Below, in pieces: positions 1 through 4,971 of a DNA stretch of 6,743 nucleotides (position 1 is its first letter; each line of letters begins with the position of its first letter). The stretch comes from Flavobacterium sp. (GTDB lineage Bacteria > Bacteroidota > Bacteroidia > Flavobacteriales > Flavobacteriaceae): the NCBI GenBank assembly GCA_030682755.1, contig JAUXNR010000183.1, positions 1 to 6,743 of the forward strand, given 5' to 3'. The translations under genes and the position numbers were made by a program. The notes under the pieces are model-generated. The model was not told where the DNA came from. It did no database searches and saw only the letters and a list, made by a program, of their open reading frames with translations.

Positions 1-164
<164 letters not shown>

Positions 165-167
165 ATG

Positions 168-698
168 TTATTCTGCAAGTTGATAAACGTCCGGTAAATT
201 TCTGCCCAAACCATCGTAATCTAGACCGTAGCCAACGATGAATTTGTTTGGAATGCGAATTCCGACATAATCAATTTTGATGTCTTTTTTATAGGCATCC
301 GGCTTTAAAAACAAAGTGGCAATTTTTAAATGTTTTACATTTTTTTCTTTAAAAATTGCCTTTAATTCTTCGATGGTGTTTCCGGTATCGATTATATCTT
401 CTACGATGACAACTGTTCTACCTTCTAAATTTTGGTTTAAACCGATTAATTGTTTTACTTCATTGGTAGTTTGTGTGCCTTCATAAGAAGCCATTTTCAC
501 GAAACTCACTTCACACATACCGCGATATTCTTTCATTAAATCAGACAAAACCATGAATGCTCCGTTTAAAACTCCAACAAAAACAGGCACTTCATCAAAA
601 AAGTCATCATCCATTTGTTTGGCTAAATTCTTAATTGCAAAATTCAATTCTTCTGAAGAAATAAACGGTACAAATGTTTTGTCGTGAAGGTGTATCAT
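168..698 (-). CDS. hpt: Hypoxanthine phosphoribosyltransferase (purine salvage)
   Basis: The enzyme transfers the phosphoribosyl group of PRPP to hypoxanthine (and usually guanine), giving IMP or GMP in the cytoplasm. The product from the chosen start is 176 residues, normal for the bacterial family. Visible motifs are the pyrophosphate-loop region VLNGAF (43-48), the Ser-Tyr of the flexible catalytic loop (S71-Y72), the PRPP-binding motif VVIVEDIIDTGNT (96-108; D104 fits the catalytic base), the base-contacting LKP lysine (K132) and the KFIVGYGLDYDG segment (152-163; F153 and D160 match base- and Mg-contacting positions). The frame is open for 25 codons further upstream (to 773), but the ATG at 698 is preferred: the family consensus begins there, and a perfect -7 element (720-727) lies inside the longer version. 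It is divergent from the helical-repeat gene and upstream of adk. Confidence 0.95.
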   Translation of the reverse strand: MIHLHDKTFVPFISSEELNFAIKNLAKQMDDDFFDEVPVFVGVLNGAFMVLSDLMKEYRGMCEVSFVKMASYEGTQTTNEVKQLIGLNQNLEGRTVVIVEDIIDTGNTIEELKAIFKEKNVKHLKIATLFLKPDAYKKDIKIDYVGIRIPNKFIVGYGLDYDGLGRNLPDVYQLAE

Positions 699-719
699 GT
701 TCTGATTTTTAATAAAGTG

Positions 720-749
720 CAAATTTAAGGAAGTCTTGAGTATTACGAA
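720..749 (-). promoter_or_regulatory. Predicted hpt(-adk) promoter
   Basis: On the minus strand a perfect Bacteroidota -7 element TAAATTTG (720-727) is preceded, after 19 bases, by TTC (747-749), one base off the -33 TTG. Transcription would start roughly 15 bases before the ATG at 698. This is the main argument against the longer hpt reading frame, which would run across this element. Confidence 0.6.
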
Positions 750-779
750 GTAAGAATTCAGACTTTTTTGCAAAATTGG

Positions 780-787
780 TATATTTA
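780..787 (+). promoter_or_regulatory. Possible -7 element of the helical-repeat gene
   Basis: TATATTTA matches TAnnTTTG except for the last base. It ends four bases before the ATG at 792, so a transcript from it would be leaderless or nearly so. No TTG is found at the usual 17-20 base spacing upstream, so the assignment is weak. The 93-base divergent gap to hpt must nevertheless hold a promoter for each direction. Confidence 0.3.
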
Positions 788-791
788 CCCC

Positions 792-1337
792 ATGAATTCA
801 ATACTATATCAAAAAATAGAAGGAAGCACCGCTCATGTAAAAAGCCGAGTGATGGTGAGTAATTTTGCTATGAAAAGTGAAGAAAATTTGAAAGAATTGA
901 TTTCGATTGCTTTTGATATTCACCACGAATTGCACGTGAAAGCCTTTTGGAGTTTGGATTTGGCGGGTGAAAAAAAGTTGAAATTACTAACTCCATACAT
1001 TGATGAATTTTGTGAAGTTTTGCCCAAAATTAAAAATGATTCTTCGTTGCGACCTGCGACCAGAATAGCGATGTTTTTAGCTAAAAGTAATCATCGAAAA
1101 AACGGAATTAATTTAACCCAAGAGCAAGAACACATTTTAATCGAGGCTTTAATTGACCGATTAATTCAAGATGAAAAAGTAGCTTCAAAAGCTTATGCAA
1201 TGAAAGCTCTATTTGTTTTAGGAAAAAAATACGATTGGATTTATGAAGAGTTGAAGCCAATTTTAAGTCAGGATTATTCGAATCATTCTGCGGGTTATAA
1301 GGCGGCGGCGAGGAATATTTTGAAACGATTGAAATAA
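792..1337 (+). CDS. Uncharacterised alpha-helical (HEAT/ARM-like) repeat protein
   Basis: This is a 181-residue protein of unknown function. It appears almost wholly helical: successive amphipathic helices of 12-18 residues at about 31-45, 47-60, 64-81, 87-100, 109-127, 131-144 and 148-160, then a basic C-terminal helix (168-181). There is no signal peptide, membrane segment or catalytic motif. The pattern of a helix with an AFWSLD-like motif (51-56) followed by a RPATRIAMFLAK segment (87-98) recalls a family of roughly 190-residue Bacteroidota proteins often mislabelled adenylosuccinate lyase; that is from memory, and no lyase signature is present. The frame is open from 768, but the ATG at 792 is preferred because it clears the possible -7 element at 780-787. 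It is divergent from hpt and followed by two TA pairs. A protein-binding scaffold is the most that can be inferred. Confidence 0.8.
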   Translation: MNSILYQKIEGSTAHVKSRVMVSNFAMKSEENLKELISIAFDIHHELHVKAFWSLDLAGEKKLKLLTPYIDEFCEVLPKIKNDSSLRPATRIAMFLAKSNHRKNGINLTQEQEHILIEALIDRLIQDEKVASKAYAMKALFVLGKKYDWIYEELKPILSQDYSNHSAGYKAAARNILKRLK

Positions 1338-1349
1338 GCTATATATTTG
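1320..1349 (+). promoter_or_regulatory. Predicted promoter of the first TA operon
   Basis: TTG (1320-1322), a 19-base spacer, then a perfect -7 TATATTTG (1342-1349). The -33 element lies inside the last codons of the upstream gene, and the -7 element starts five bases after its stop. The antitoxin ATG is 19 bases further on. This is the best complete promoter match in the window and suggests the TA pair is transcribed independently. Confidence 0.7.
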
Positions 1350-1368
1350 ATGTAGAAATAATTTTGAG

Positions 1369-1608
1369 ATGAACATTCAAGAAAAAAAGCGAGCCATTAT
1401 TGAAAAAATAAATCAGTCTAATTCTGATGATTTTATTTCAAGAATTTATTATGATATTATTCGTGATAAAACTTGGGATGAAACTGAGGAAGGCAAGGAT
1501 TTAATCCTAAAATTATTAGATAAATCATCAAAAGAAATAAGAGAGGGTAAAAAGGAATCTTTTTTTGATGTATTAAATGAATCTAAAGAAAAGTATGGCT
1601 TGAAATGA
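1369..1608 (+). CDS. Putative antitoxin of a RelE/ParE-type module
   Basis: A 79-residue, highly charged protein with no recognisable DNA-binding fold. It is assigned as an antitoxin from position and size: its stop overlaps the start of a RelE/ParE-like toxin in an ATGA (1605-1608), the classic coupled arrangement. The N-terminal part (1-32) is predicted helical. The C-terminal part (44-79) is a lysine/glutamate-rich helix ending KEKYGLK, suitable for wrapping a toxin. The start at 1369 is the first ATG after a perfect promoter (1320-1349). Antitoxins of this kind usually neutralise the partner protein and repress the operon; I infer that here and cannot see a clear DNA-binding motif. Confidence 0.75.
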   Translation: MNIQEKKRAIIEKINQSNSDDFISRIYYDIIRDKTWDETEEGKDLILKLLDKSSKEIREGKKESFFDVLNESKEKYGLK

Positions 1609-1904
1609 TTGCAGTAGAAATTTCAAGCTTAGGAAAATCATCATTTGCCGATGTTTCTGAATTTATTTTGTTTTTATGGGATAACAAAACGCTCAATCAA
1701 TTTATTAATTTAACTGAGAAAAGTGTCGTTCAACTTCAAAACAACCCTAAATTAGGAAAACCTTTTATCAAAAATATTCGGAAAATTGTACTTCACAAAA
1801 ACGCTTCTATGTTTTATGAATTTGATGAGACCGAACAAACAATCAGCATCTTGCTTTTCATTGACAACCGACAAAACCCAAAAGATTACTTAAAATTATT
1901 GTGA
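1605..1904 (+). CDS. RelE/ParE-superfamily toxin
   Basis: A 99-residue protein of the usual RelE/ParE length. The family's order is visible: an N-terminal helix pair (about 14-46), a NPKLGKPF turn (47-54), a strand IRKIVLHKNASMFYEFD (58-74) with the conserved basic residues R59, K60, H64 and K65, and a final strand plus motif ISILLFIDNRQNPKDYLKLL (80-99), in which F85-D87-N88-R89-Q90-N91-P92 is the typical family ending. Members either cleave mRNA in the ribosome (RelE) or poison DNA gyrase (ParE); sequence alone does not settle which. The start overlaps the antitoxin stop by four bases, so translation is probably coupled. The frame is intact. Confidence 0.88.
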   Translation: MIAVEISSLGKSSFADVSEFILFLWDNKTLNQFINLTEKSVVQLQNNPKLGKPFIKNIRKIVLHKNASMFYEFDETEQTISILLFIDNRQNPKDYLKLL

Positions 1905-1921
1905 TTTTGAAACTATAAAAA

Positions 1922-1952
1922 TTGTTCAAAAAAATAATTTTACGTACATTTG
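1922..1952 (+). promoter_or_regulatory. Predicted promoter of the second TA operon
   Basis: TTG (1922-1924), a 20-base spacer and a perfect -7 element TACATTTG (1945-1952). The antitoxin ATG follows 14 bases later (1967), so the leader is very short. The frame of the antitoxin is open back through this promoter, which argues that the upstream part is not translated. Confidence 0.65.
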
Positions 1953-1957
1953 TAAAA
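1938..1957. promoter_or_regulatory. Inverted repeat over the -7 element, candidate antitoxin operator
   Basis: TTTTAC (1938-1943) and GTAAAA (1952-1957) form a perfect 6-bp inverted repeat with an 8-base spacer that contains most of the -7 element. A dimeric ribbon-helix-helix antitoxin binding here would block its own promoter, the usual mode of TA autoregulation. In such AT-rich DNA a 6-bp inverted repeat can arise by chance, so the position is the stronger argument. Confidence 0.4.
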
Positions 1958-1966
1958 ATTACACGT

Positions 1967-2227
1967 ATGAACACCAAACTCACCTTATCGCTCGACAAAG
2001 AGATCATTGAGAAAGCTAAAATTTATGCCAAAGGAACTGGCAGAAGCTTGTCTGAAATGGTGGAGAATTATTTTAAAAATTTGGTTTCGAAGGCAGAAAA
2101 AAATACGGATGACAGTAATGATATTGACGAACGATTAAAAAGAATTACCGGAATTGTTACTTTGCCAGATGATTTTGATATCGATAAAGCTAAAGAAGAA
2201 TACCATAGAGAAAAATATGGTTTATGA
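1967..2227 (+). CDS. Ribbon-helix-helix-like antitoxin (DUF6364-like)
   Basis: An 86-residue protein. The N-terminus is a ribbon-helix-helix-type DNA-binding unit: strand TKLTLSLD (3-10), helix KEIIEKAKIYAKGTG (11-25), turn with RSLSE (26-30), second helix SEMVENYFKNLV (29-40). A lysine-rich linker follows, then an acidic tail (47-86) containing ITGIVTLPDDFDIDKAKEEY, which would bind and block the toxin. The architecture matches Bacteroidota antitoxins annotated DUF6364, recognised from memory. The ATG at 1967 is chosen over an in-frame codon at 1922 because the fold begins there and the promoter lies between. It overlaps the PIN toxin by four bases (ATGA, 2224-2227). Likely role: neutralise the toxin and repress the operon at 1938-1957. 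Confidence 0.85.
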   Translation: MNTKLTLSLDKEIIEKAKIYAKGTGRSLSEMVENYFKNLVSKAEKNTDDSNDIDERLKRITGIVTLPDDFDIDKAKEEYHREKYGL

Positions 2228-2640
2228 AAAATATTTTTCTCGACACCAATGTTTTGATGGATATTTTAGCCAATCGACAACCTTTTTACAAATCATCCTC
2301 TGAAATTTATAAACTTGGATTAAGAAAAAAAGTTGTTCTTTTTACTTCATCAAACACTATTTCTACGTTGCATTATTTATTAAAAAAATTTACAACTGAG
2401 GAAAACATTAGAAAATCGTTAGACGAAGTTACCACTGTTCTTTCGATAATTCCTATAGATATAAACATCATCAAAAAAAGCCTAAAATCCAATCACAAAG
2501 ATTTTGAAGATGCCATTCAAATTGTGTCGGCACAATCGATAAATAATATGGATTGTATAGTAACTAGAGATTTAAAAGATTATAAATTTGCAGAAATAAC
2601 CGTTTTAACACCGGATGATTTTTTGACAACGATTGAATAA
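2224..2640 (+). CDS. PIN-domain ribonuclease toxin (VapC-like)
   Basis: A 138-residue protein with a single PIN domain, the usual VapC size. VapC-type toxins are Mg-dependent RNases that typically cut tRNA or rRNA. The first acidic motif is FLDTNVLMD (5-13; D7 as metal ligand). The central acidic cluster is HKDFEDAIQ (91-99; D93, E95, D96). The last motif is CIVTRDLKDY (111-120; D116), followed by the typical tail VLTPDDFL (127-134). The position after the second strand that holds a glutamate in classical VapC (around residues 45-48, TIST) has no acidic residue here; related Bacteroidota PIN proteins also lack it, as I recall. The ATGA overlap with the antitoxin indicates coupled translation. 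The frame is intact. Confidence 0.9.
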   Translation: MKNIFLDTNVLMDILANRQPFYKSSSEIYKLGLRKKVVLFTSSNTISTLHYLLKKFTTEENIRKSLDEVTTVLSIIPIDINIIKKSLKSNHKDFEDAIQIVSAQSINNMDCIVTRDLKDYKFAEITVLTPDDFLTTIE

Positions 2641-2661
2641 AAATATATGCGGATAATATTG
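2633..2661 (+). promoter_or_regulatory. Possible purK(-purE) promoter
   Basis: TTG (2633-2635), 18 bases, then TAATATTG (2654-2661), one mismatch to TAnnTTTG. The -33 element overlaps the end of the PIN toxin gene. If real, transcription would begin near 2667, inside the palindrome at 2665-2684, putting that palindrome at the extreme 5' end of the purK message. Confidence 0.4.
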
Positions 2662-2688
2662 TACGGACAAGTCGCGACTTGTCCCTAC
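2661..2688. repeat. Perfect 20-bp palindrome in the purK leader
   Basis: GGACAAGTCGCGACTTGTCC (2665-2684) is identical to its own reverse complement. After one C-C mismatch on each side the symmetry continues with GTA (2661-2663) and TAC (2686-2688). It is GC-richer than its surroundings. It is not followed by a T-run, so it is not a classical intrinsic terminator. From memory, near-identical palindromes (GTAGGGACAAGTCGCGACTT and onward) are scattered in other bacterial genomes, which would make it a small dispersed element; a genome search is needed to confirm. Confidence 0.8.
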
Positions 2689-2689
2689 G

Positions 2690-2711
2690 CAACAACAACA
2701 ACAACAACAAC
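2690..2711 (+). repeat. (AAC)7 microsatellite upstream of purK
   Basis: Seven uninterrupted AAC units (2691-2711), preceded by a C and followed by ACAACACC and the purK ATG at 2720. The tract gives the message a CA-only, unstructured leader between the palindrome and the start codon. There is no Shine-Dalgarno sequence, so the ribosome probably relies on this open leader. A trinucleotide tract can change length by slippage; being untranslated it would tune spacing, not frame. Confidence 0.85.
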
Positions 2712-2719
2712 ACAACACC

Positions 2720-3883
2720 ATGAATTATTTTTCATCTGATTTTAAATTAGGAATTTTAGGAGGAGGTCAATTAGGTAAGATGCTTCTGGCTGAAACCCGA
2801 AAATTTGACATTCAAACTTTTGTTTTAGATCCGAGTCCGGAAGCTCCAGCACAATTTGGTTGCAACCAATTTTTTGAAGGAAGTTTGATGCATTTTGAAA
2901 CCGTTTATCGTTTCGGAAAAATGGTGGATTTATTAACGATTGAAATTGAAAATGTAAATTTGGAAGCTCTGCTTAAATTAGAAGAAGAAGGTTTGCCGAT
3001 TTTTCCATCTCCAAAAACATTACATCAAATTCAAAACAAAGGAAGACAAAAGGATTTCTATGCGGATAATAACATTCCAACTTCTAATTTCAGACGATTT
3101 GTAAGTTTAAAAGCCTTACATGAAGCTTTAGAAAAAGACGAATTGAATTTTCCTTTTGTATGGAAATGTGCACAATTTGGTTATGATGGAACAGGCGTAA
3201 AAATTTGTCGTTCCTCTTTGGATTTAGTGAAATTACCCGATGTTGAATGCATTGCTGAAGATATGGTTCCTTTTAAAAATGAGTTGGCGGTAATCGTCGC
3301 TCGTTCGGTTTCATGCGAAGTAAAAACCTATCCGGTAGTGGAAATGGAATTTCACCCTGAAGCCAATCAAGTAGAATATGTAATTTGTCCGGCTCGAATT
3401 GACGAAAAAGTAGCTCAAAGAGCACAAGAAATTGCATTGAAAGTTTCCGAGTCATTCAATCACGTTGGTTTATTGGCAGTTGAAATGTTCCAAACCGAAA
3501 ACGACGAAATTTTAGTTAATGAAGTTGCTCCACGACCACATAATTCTGGACATTACAGCATCGAAGCAAGTTATACCTCACAATTTGAAAATCATTTGCG
3601 AGCCATTTTAGATTTACCTTTGGGAAATACCGCTAGCAAAGTTGCTGGAATTATGGTAAATTTGGTGGGTGAAGACGGTTTTTCAGGACTCGTAGTTTAT
3701 GAAAATATTGAAAAAATCATGGCTATTGATGGCGTGACTCCACATATTTATGGCAAAAGAGAAACACGACCTTTCCGAAAAATGGGACATGTAACAATTG
3801 TAAATGAAGATATGGTGGTAGCGAGAAGAGTTGCTGAGGAAGTGAAGAATAGTATTAGAGTAATCAGTGGTCAGTCGCAGTAG
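2720..3883 (+). CDS. purK: 5-(carboxyamino)imidazole ribonucleotide synthase (PurK)
   Basis: PurK joins bicarbonate to aminoimidazole ribonucleotide using ATP, giving N5-CAIR, the substrate of PurE, in de novo purine synthesis. The 387-residue product has the full ATP-grasp layout. The N-terminal fold begins with GILGGGQLGKML (11-22). The ATP-grasp lid/glycine loop has WKCAQFGYDGTGV (148-160). The catalytic end has LLAVEMF (251-257; E255) and ILVNEVAPRPHNSGHYSIEA (264-283; E268), and the C-terminal domain has PFRKMGHVTI (351-360). It is somewhat longer than E. coli PurK (355). The start is the first ATG after the CA-rich leader. Its last codons (encoding SGQSQ) and stop lie in a CAGT-rich repeat (3865-3888), so the extreme C-terminus may be an acquired end. 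purE follows 55 bases later, probably in one operon. Confidence 0.97.
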   Translation: MNYFSSDFKLGILGGGQLGKMLLAETRKFDIQTFVLDPSPEAPAQFGCNQFFEGSLMHFETVYRFGKMVDLLTIEIENVNLEALLKLEEEGLPIFPSPKTLHQIQNKGRQKDFYADNNIPTSNFRRFVSLKALHEALEKDELNFPFVWKCAQFGYDGTGVKICRSSLDLVKLPDVECIAEDMVPFKNELAVIVARSVSCEVKTYPVVEMEFHPEANQVEYVICPARIDEKVAQRAQEIALKVSESFNHVGLLAVEMFQTENDEILVNEVAPRPHNSGHYSIEASYTSQFENHLRAILDLPLGNTASKVAGIMVNLVGEDGFSGLVVYENIEKIMAIDGVTPHIYGKRETRPFRKMGHVTIVNEDMVVARRVAEEVKNSIRVISGQSQ

Positions 3884-3888
3884 TCAGT
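3865..3888. repeat. CAGT-rich short repeat spanning the purK stop
   Basis: CAGT occurs four times in 24 bases (3865-3868, 3872-3875, 3878-3881, 3885-3888) with spacers of two to three bases. The purK stop TAG (3881-3883) is part of it. Comparable CAGT-rich strings occur between genes in flavobacteria, as I recall. If it is an invading repeat, it supplied the final codons and stop of purK. Confidence 0.55.
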
Positions 3889-3900
3889 TTTGAAAACCAA

Positions 3901-3927
3901 ATTAACTTGAAGCATTAAACTTGAAAC
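3901..3927. repeat. Imperfect tandem duplication upstream of purE
   Basis: ATTAACTTGAAGC (3901-3913) is followed directly by ATTAAACTTGAAAC (3914-3927); the copies differ by one inserted A and one substitution. The repeat fills most of the purK-purE gap and ends 11 bases before the purE ATG. It contains no good -7 element (TAAACTTG has one mismatch), so purE is more likely read through from purK. Confidence 0.6.
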
Positions 3928-3938
3928 AGAATAAAGCA

Positions 3939-4424
3939 ATGAGCAAAGTAGCCATCATCATGGGTTCCATTTCCGACATGCCGGTCATGCAGGAAGCCAT
4001 CGACATCTTAAAAGGATTTGATATAGAAACCGAAGTCGATATTGTTTCGGCACACCGAACACCCGAAAAATTGTTTGATTTTAGTAAAAATGCTCACACT
4101 CGCGGTATTTCGGTGATTATTGCCGGAGCTGGTGGTGCGGCACATTTACCGGGAATGGTTGCTTCGATGTCGCCATTGCCTGTGATTGGCGTTCCTGTGA
4201 AATCGAGCAACTCCATTGACGGTTGGGATTCCGTTTTGTCAATTTTACAAATGCCGGGCGGTGTTCCGGTAGCGACAGTAGCATTGAACGGAGCCAAAAA
4301 CGCCGGGATTTTAGCCGCACAAATTATCGGAAGTTATGATAAATGTGTGTTGGATAAAATTGTTTTTTATAAAGAAAGTTTGAAAGAAGCTGTTTTGAAA
4401 GCTTCGGAGGGATTGAAAAAATAA
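3939..4424 (+). CDS. purE: N5-carboxyaminoimidazole ribonucleotide mutase (PurE, class I)
   Basis: PurE moves the carboxylate of N5-CAIR (made by PurK) to C4, giving CAIR. It works as a cytoplasmic octamer. The 161-residue product matches class I PurE in length and motifs: the phosphate-binding loop GSISDMPVM (9-17), the catalytic-histidine motif SAHRTP (37-42; H39), the glycine loop GAGGAAHLPG (63-72), the SSNSIDGWDSVLS segment (89-101) and QMPGGVPVATV (104-114). The frame is open from a TTG at 3921, but the ATG at 3939 (MSKVAIIMGS) is the family start. PurK next to it confirms the class I, two-enzyme route. Transcription is probably shared with purK. A TA pair begins right after the stop. 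Confidence 0.97.
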   Translation: MSKVAIIMGSISDMPVMQEAIDILKGFDIETEVDIVSAHRTPEKLFDFSKNAHTRGISVIIAGAGGAAHLPGMVASMSPLPVIGVPVKSSNSIDGWDSVLSILQMPGGVPVATVALNGAKNAGILAAQIIGSYDKCVLDKIVFYKESLKEAVLKASEGLKK

Positions 4425-4437
4425 TTATCTTTGATAA
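4425..4437 (+). promoter_or_regulatory. -7 element and overlapping inverted repeat of the third TA operon
   Basis: TATCTTTG (4426-4433) is a perfect -7 element beginning two bases after the purE stop. The same bases form a perfect inverted repeat: TTATC (4425-4429), TTT, GATAA (4433-4437), a candidate operator for the antitoxin. The -33 region is poor: TTC, not TTG, at 4403-4405 with a 20-base spacer. Transcription would start close to the ATG at 4440, so the message would be leaderless or carry only a few leader bases. Confidence 0.5.
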
Positions 4438-4439
4438 AA

Positions 4440-4673
4440 ATGAATATGGATATTAAAACTTCAAAAATAGAACTGGCAAAGGTTATCTTAGATCTTGAAA
4501 ACCCTGCATTGATTGAAGAAATTATTCATTTAATTCAATCCAAATCTACTTTGACCCAAAAACAAAAATCGGCTATTGATGAAGCTCTTATTTCTCTTGA
4601 AAAGAATGAAGGAATTGCTCACAATATGGTGATGGAAGAAACTAAAAATCGCTATTCAAAATATTTTAAATAG
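4440..4673 (+). CDS. Putative antitoxin partnered with a ParE-like toxin
   Basis: A 77-residue protein, mostly helical: helix IELAKVILDLENPALIEEIIHLIQ (10-33), then a basic-to-acidic helix SAIDEALISLEKNEGIAHNMVMEETKNRYSK (44-74). It is assigned as antitoxin because its stop (4671-4673) directly abuts the start of a RelE/ParE-like toxin and because N-termini of the form (M)DIKTSKIELAKVILDLENP are typical of Bacteroidota antitoxins of this class, from memory. The start could be 4440 or the in-frame ATG at 4446 (75 residues); the TTG at 4431 falls inside the -7 element and is unlikely. The frame is intact although the partner toxin is broken, so this may now act as an orphan antitoxin or repressor. 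Confidence 0.75.
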   Translation: MNMDIKTSKIELAKVILDLENPALIEEIIHLIQSKSTLTQKQKSAIDEALISLEKNEGIAHNMVMEETKNRYSKYFK

Positions 4674-4960
4674 ATGATTGTTGTTTGGTCTCCGCAAGCC
4701 AAAAAAGACTATTGGCAAAATATTGATTATTTGGAAGCTGAATGGTCGTTTCAAGTCGTGGTTAATTTTATTGAAAAAGTGGATGAAACGATTGAAATTT
4801 TTAACCAAAAAAATGTTGAATTTATTTCAACTAATTACAAAAATGTAAACAAAGTTGTCGTTACAAAACACATTACACTTTATACAGAATCAATTCCAAT
4901 CAATTAGAATTACTTCGATTTTGGAATATGTACCAAGATTTAGAAAATTTTAAAATATAA
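4674..4960 (+). pseudogene. ParE/RelE-family toxin, frameshifted near its C-terminus
   Basis: The first 70 codons encode a normal toxin: VVWSPQAKKDYWQNIDYLE (3-21), a helix to about residue 44, and the strand VNKVVVTKHITLY (58-70). The frame then runs into a stop at 4905-4907, giving 77 residues ending TESIPIN. The missing end is still present in another frame (4886-4960): RINSNQLELLRFWN followed by MYQDLENFKI and TAA, containing the conserved LLRFWNxxQD-type ending of the family. Adding one base, most simply a T at 4881-4884 (CTTTATAC from CTTTATTAC), joins the two into a 95-residue protein with HITLYYRINS across the junction. The C-terminal strand carries active-site or target-contact residues in this family, so the truncated form is probably inactive. 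A sequencing error is the alternative. Confidence 0.85.
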
Positions 4961-4971
4961 AAATACGGAAT

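Noticed and set aside
699..773. Extending hpt upstream by 25 codons to 773
   Set aside because: The extension has no family similarity, and it would run across a perfect -7 element (720-727) that places transcription start downstream of it.
1922..1966. Starting the second antitoxin at 1922 (15 extra residues)
   Set aside because: This stretch contains the predicted promoter and operator, and the ribbon-helix-helix strand starts directly after the ATG at 1967.
2661..2688. Palindrome as an intrinsic terminator for the PIN toxin operon
   Set aside because: It is followed by CCTACGCAACAAC with no T-run on the plus strand; on the other strand there is no gene to terminate.
3273..3455. Minus-strand open frame opposite purK
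   Set aside because: It is fully contained in a well-supported gene, has no recognisable protein features and no promoter; it is a shadow.
4094..4320. Two minus-strand open frames opposite purE
   Set aside because: Both overlap the conserved core of purE, are low-complexity translations, and arise from its codon pattern.
4881..4907. Programmed ribosomal frameshift in the third toxin
   Set aside because: No slippery heptamer or downstream stem is visible at the junction, and such a mechanism is not known for this toxin family; simple deletion or read error is more likely.
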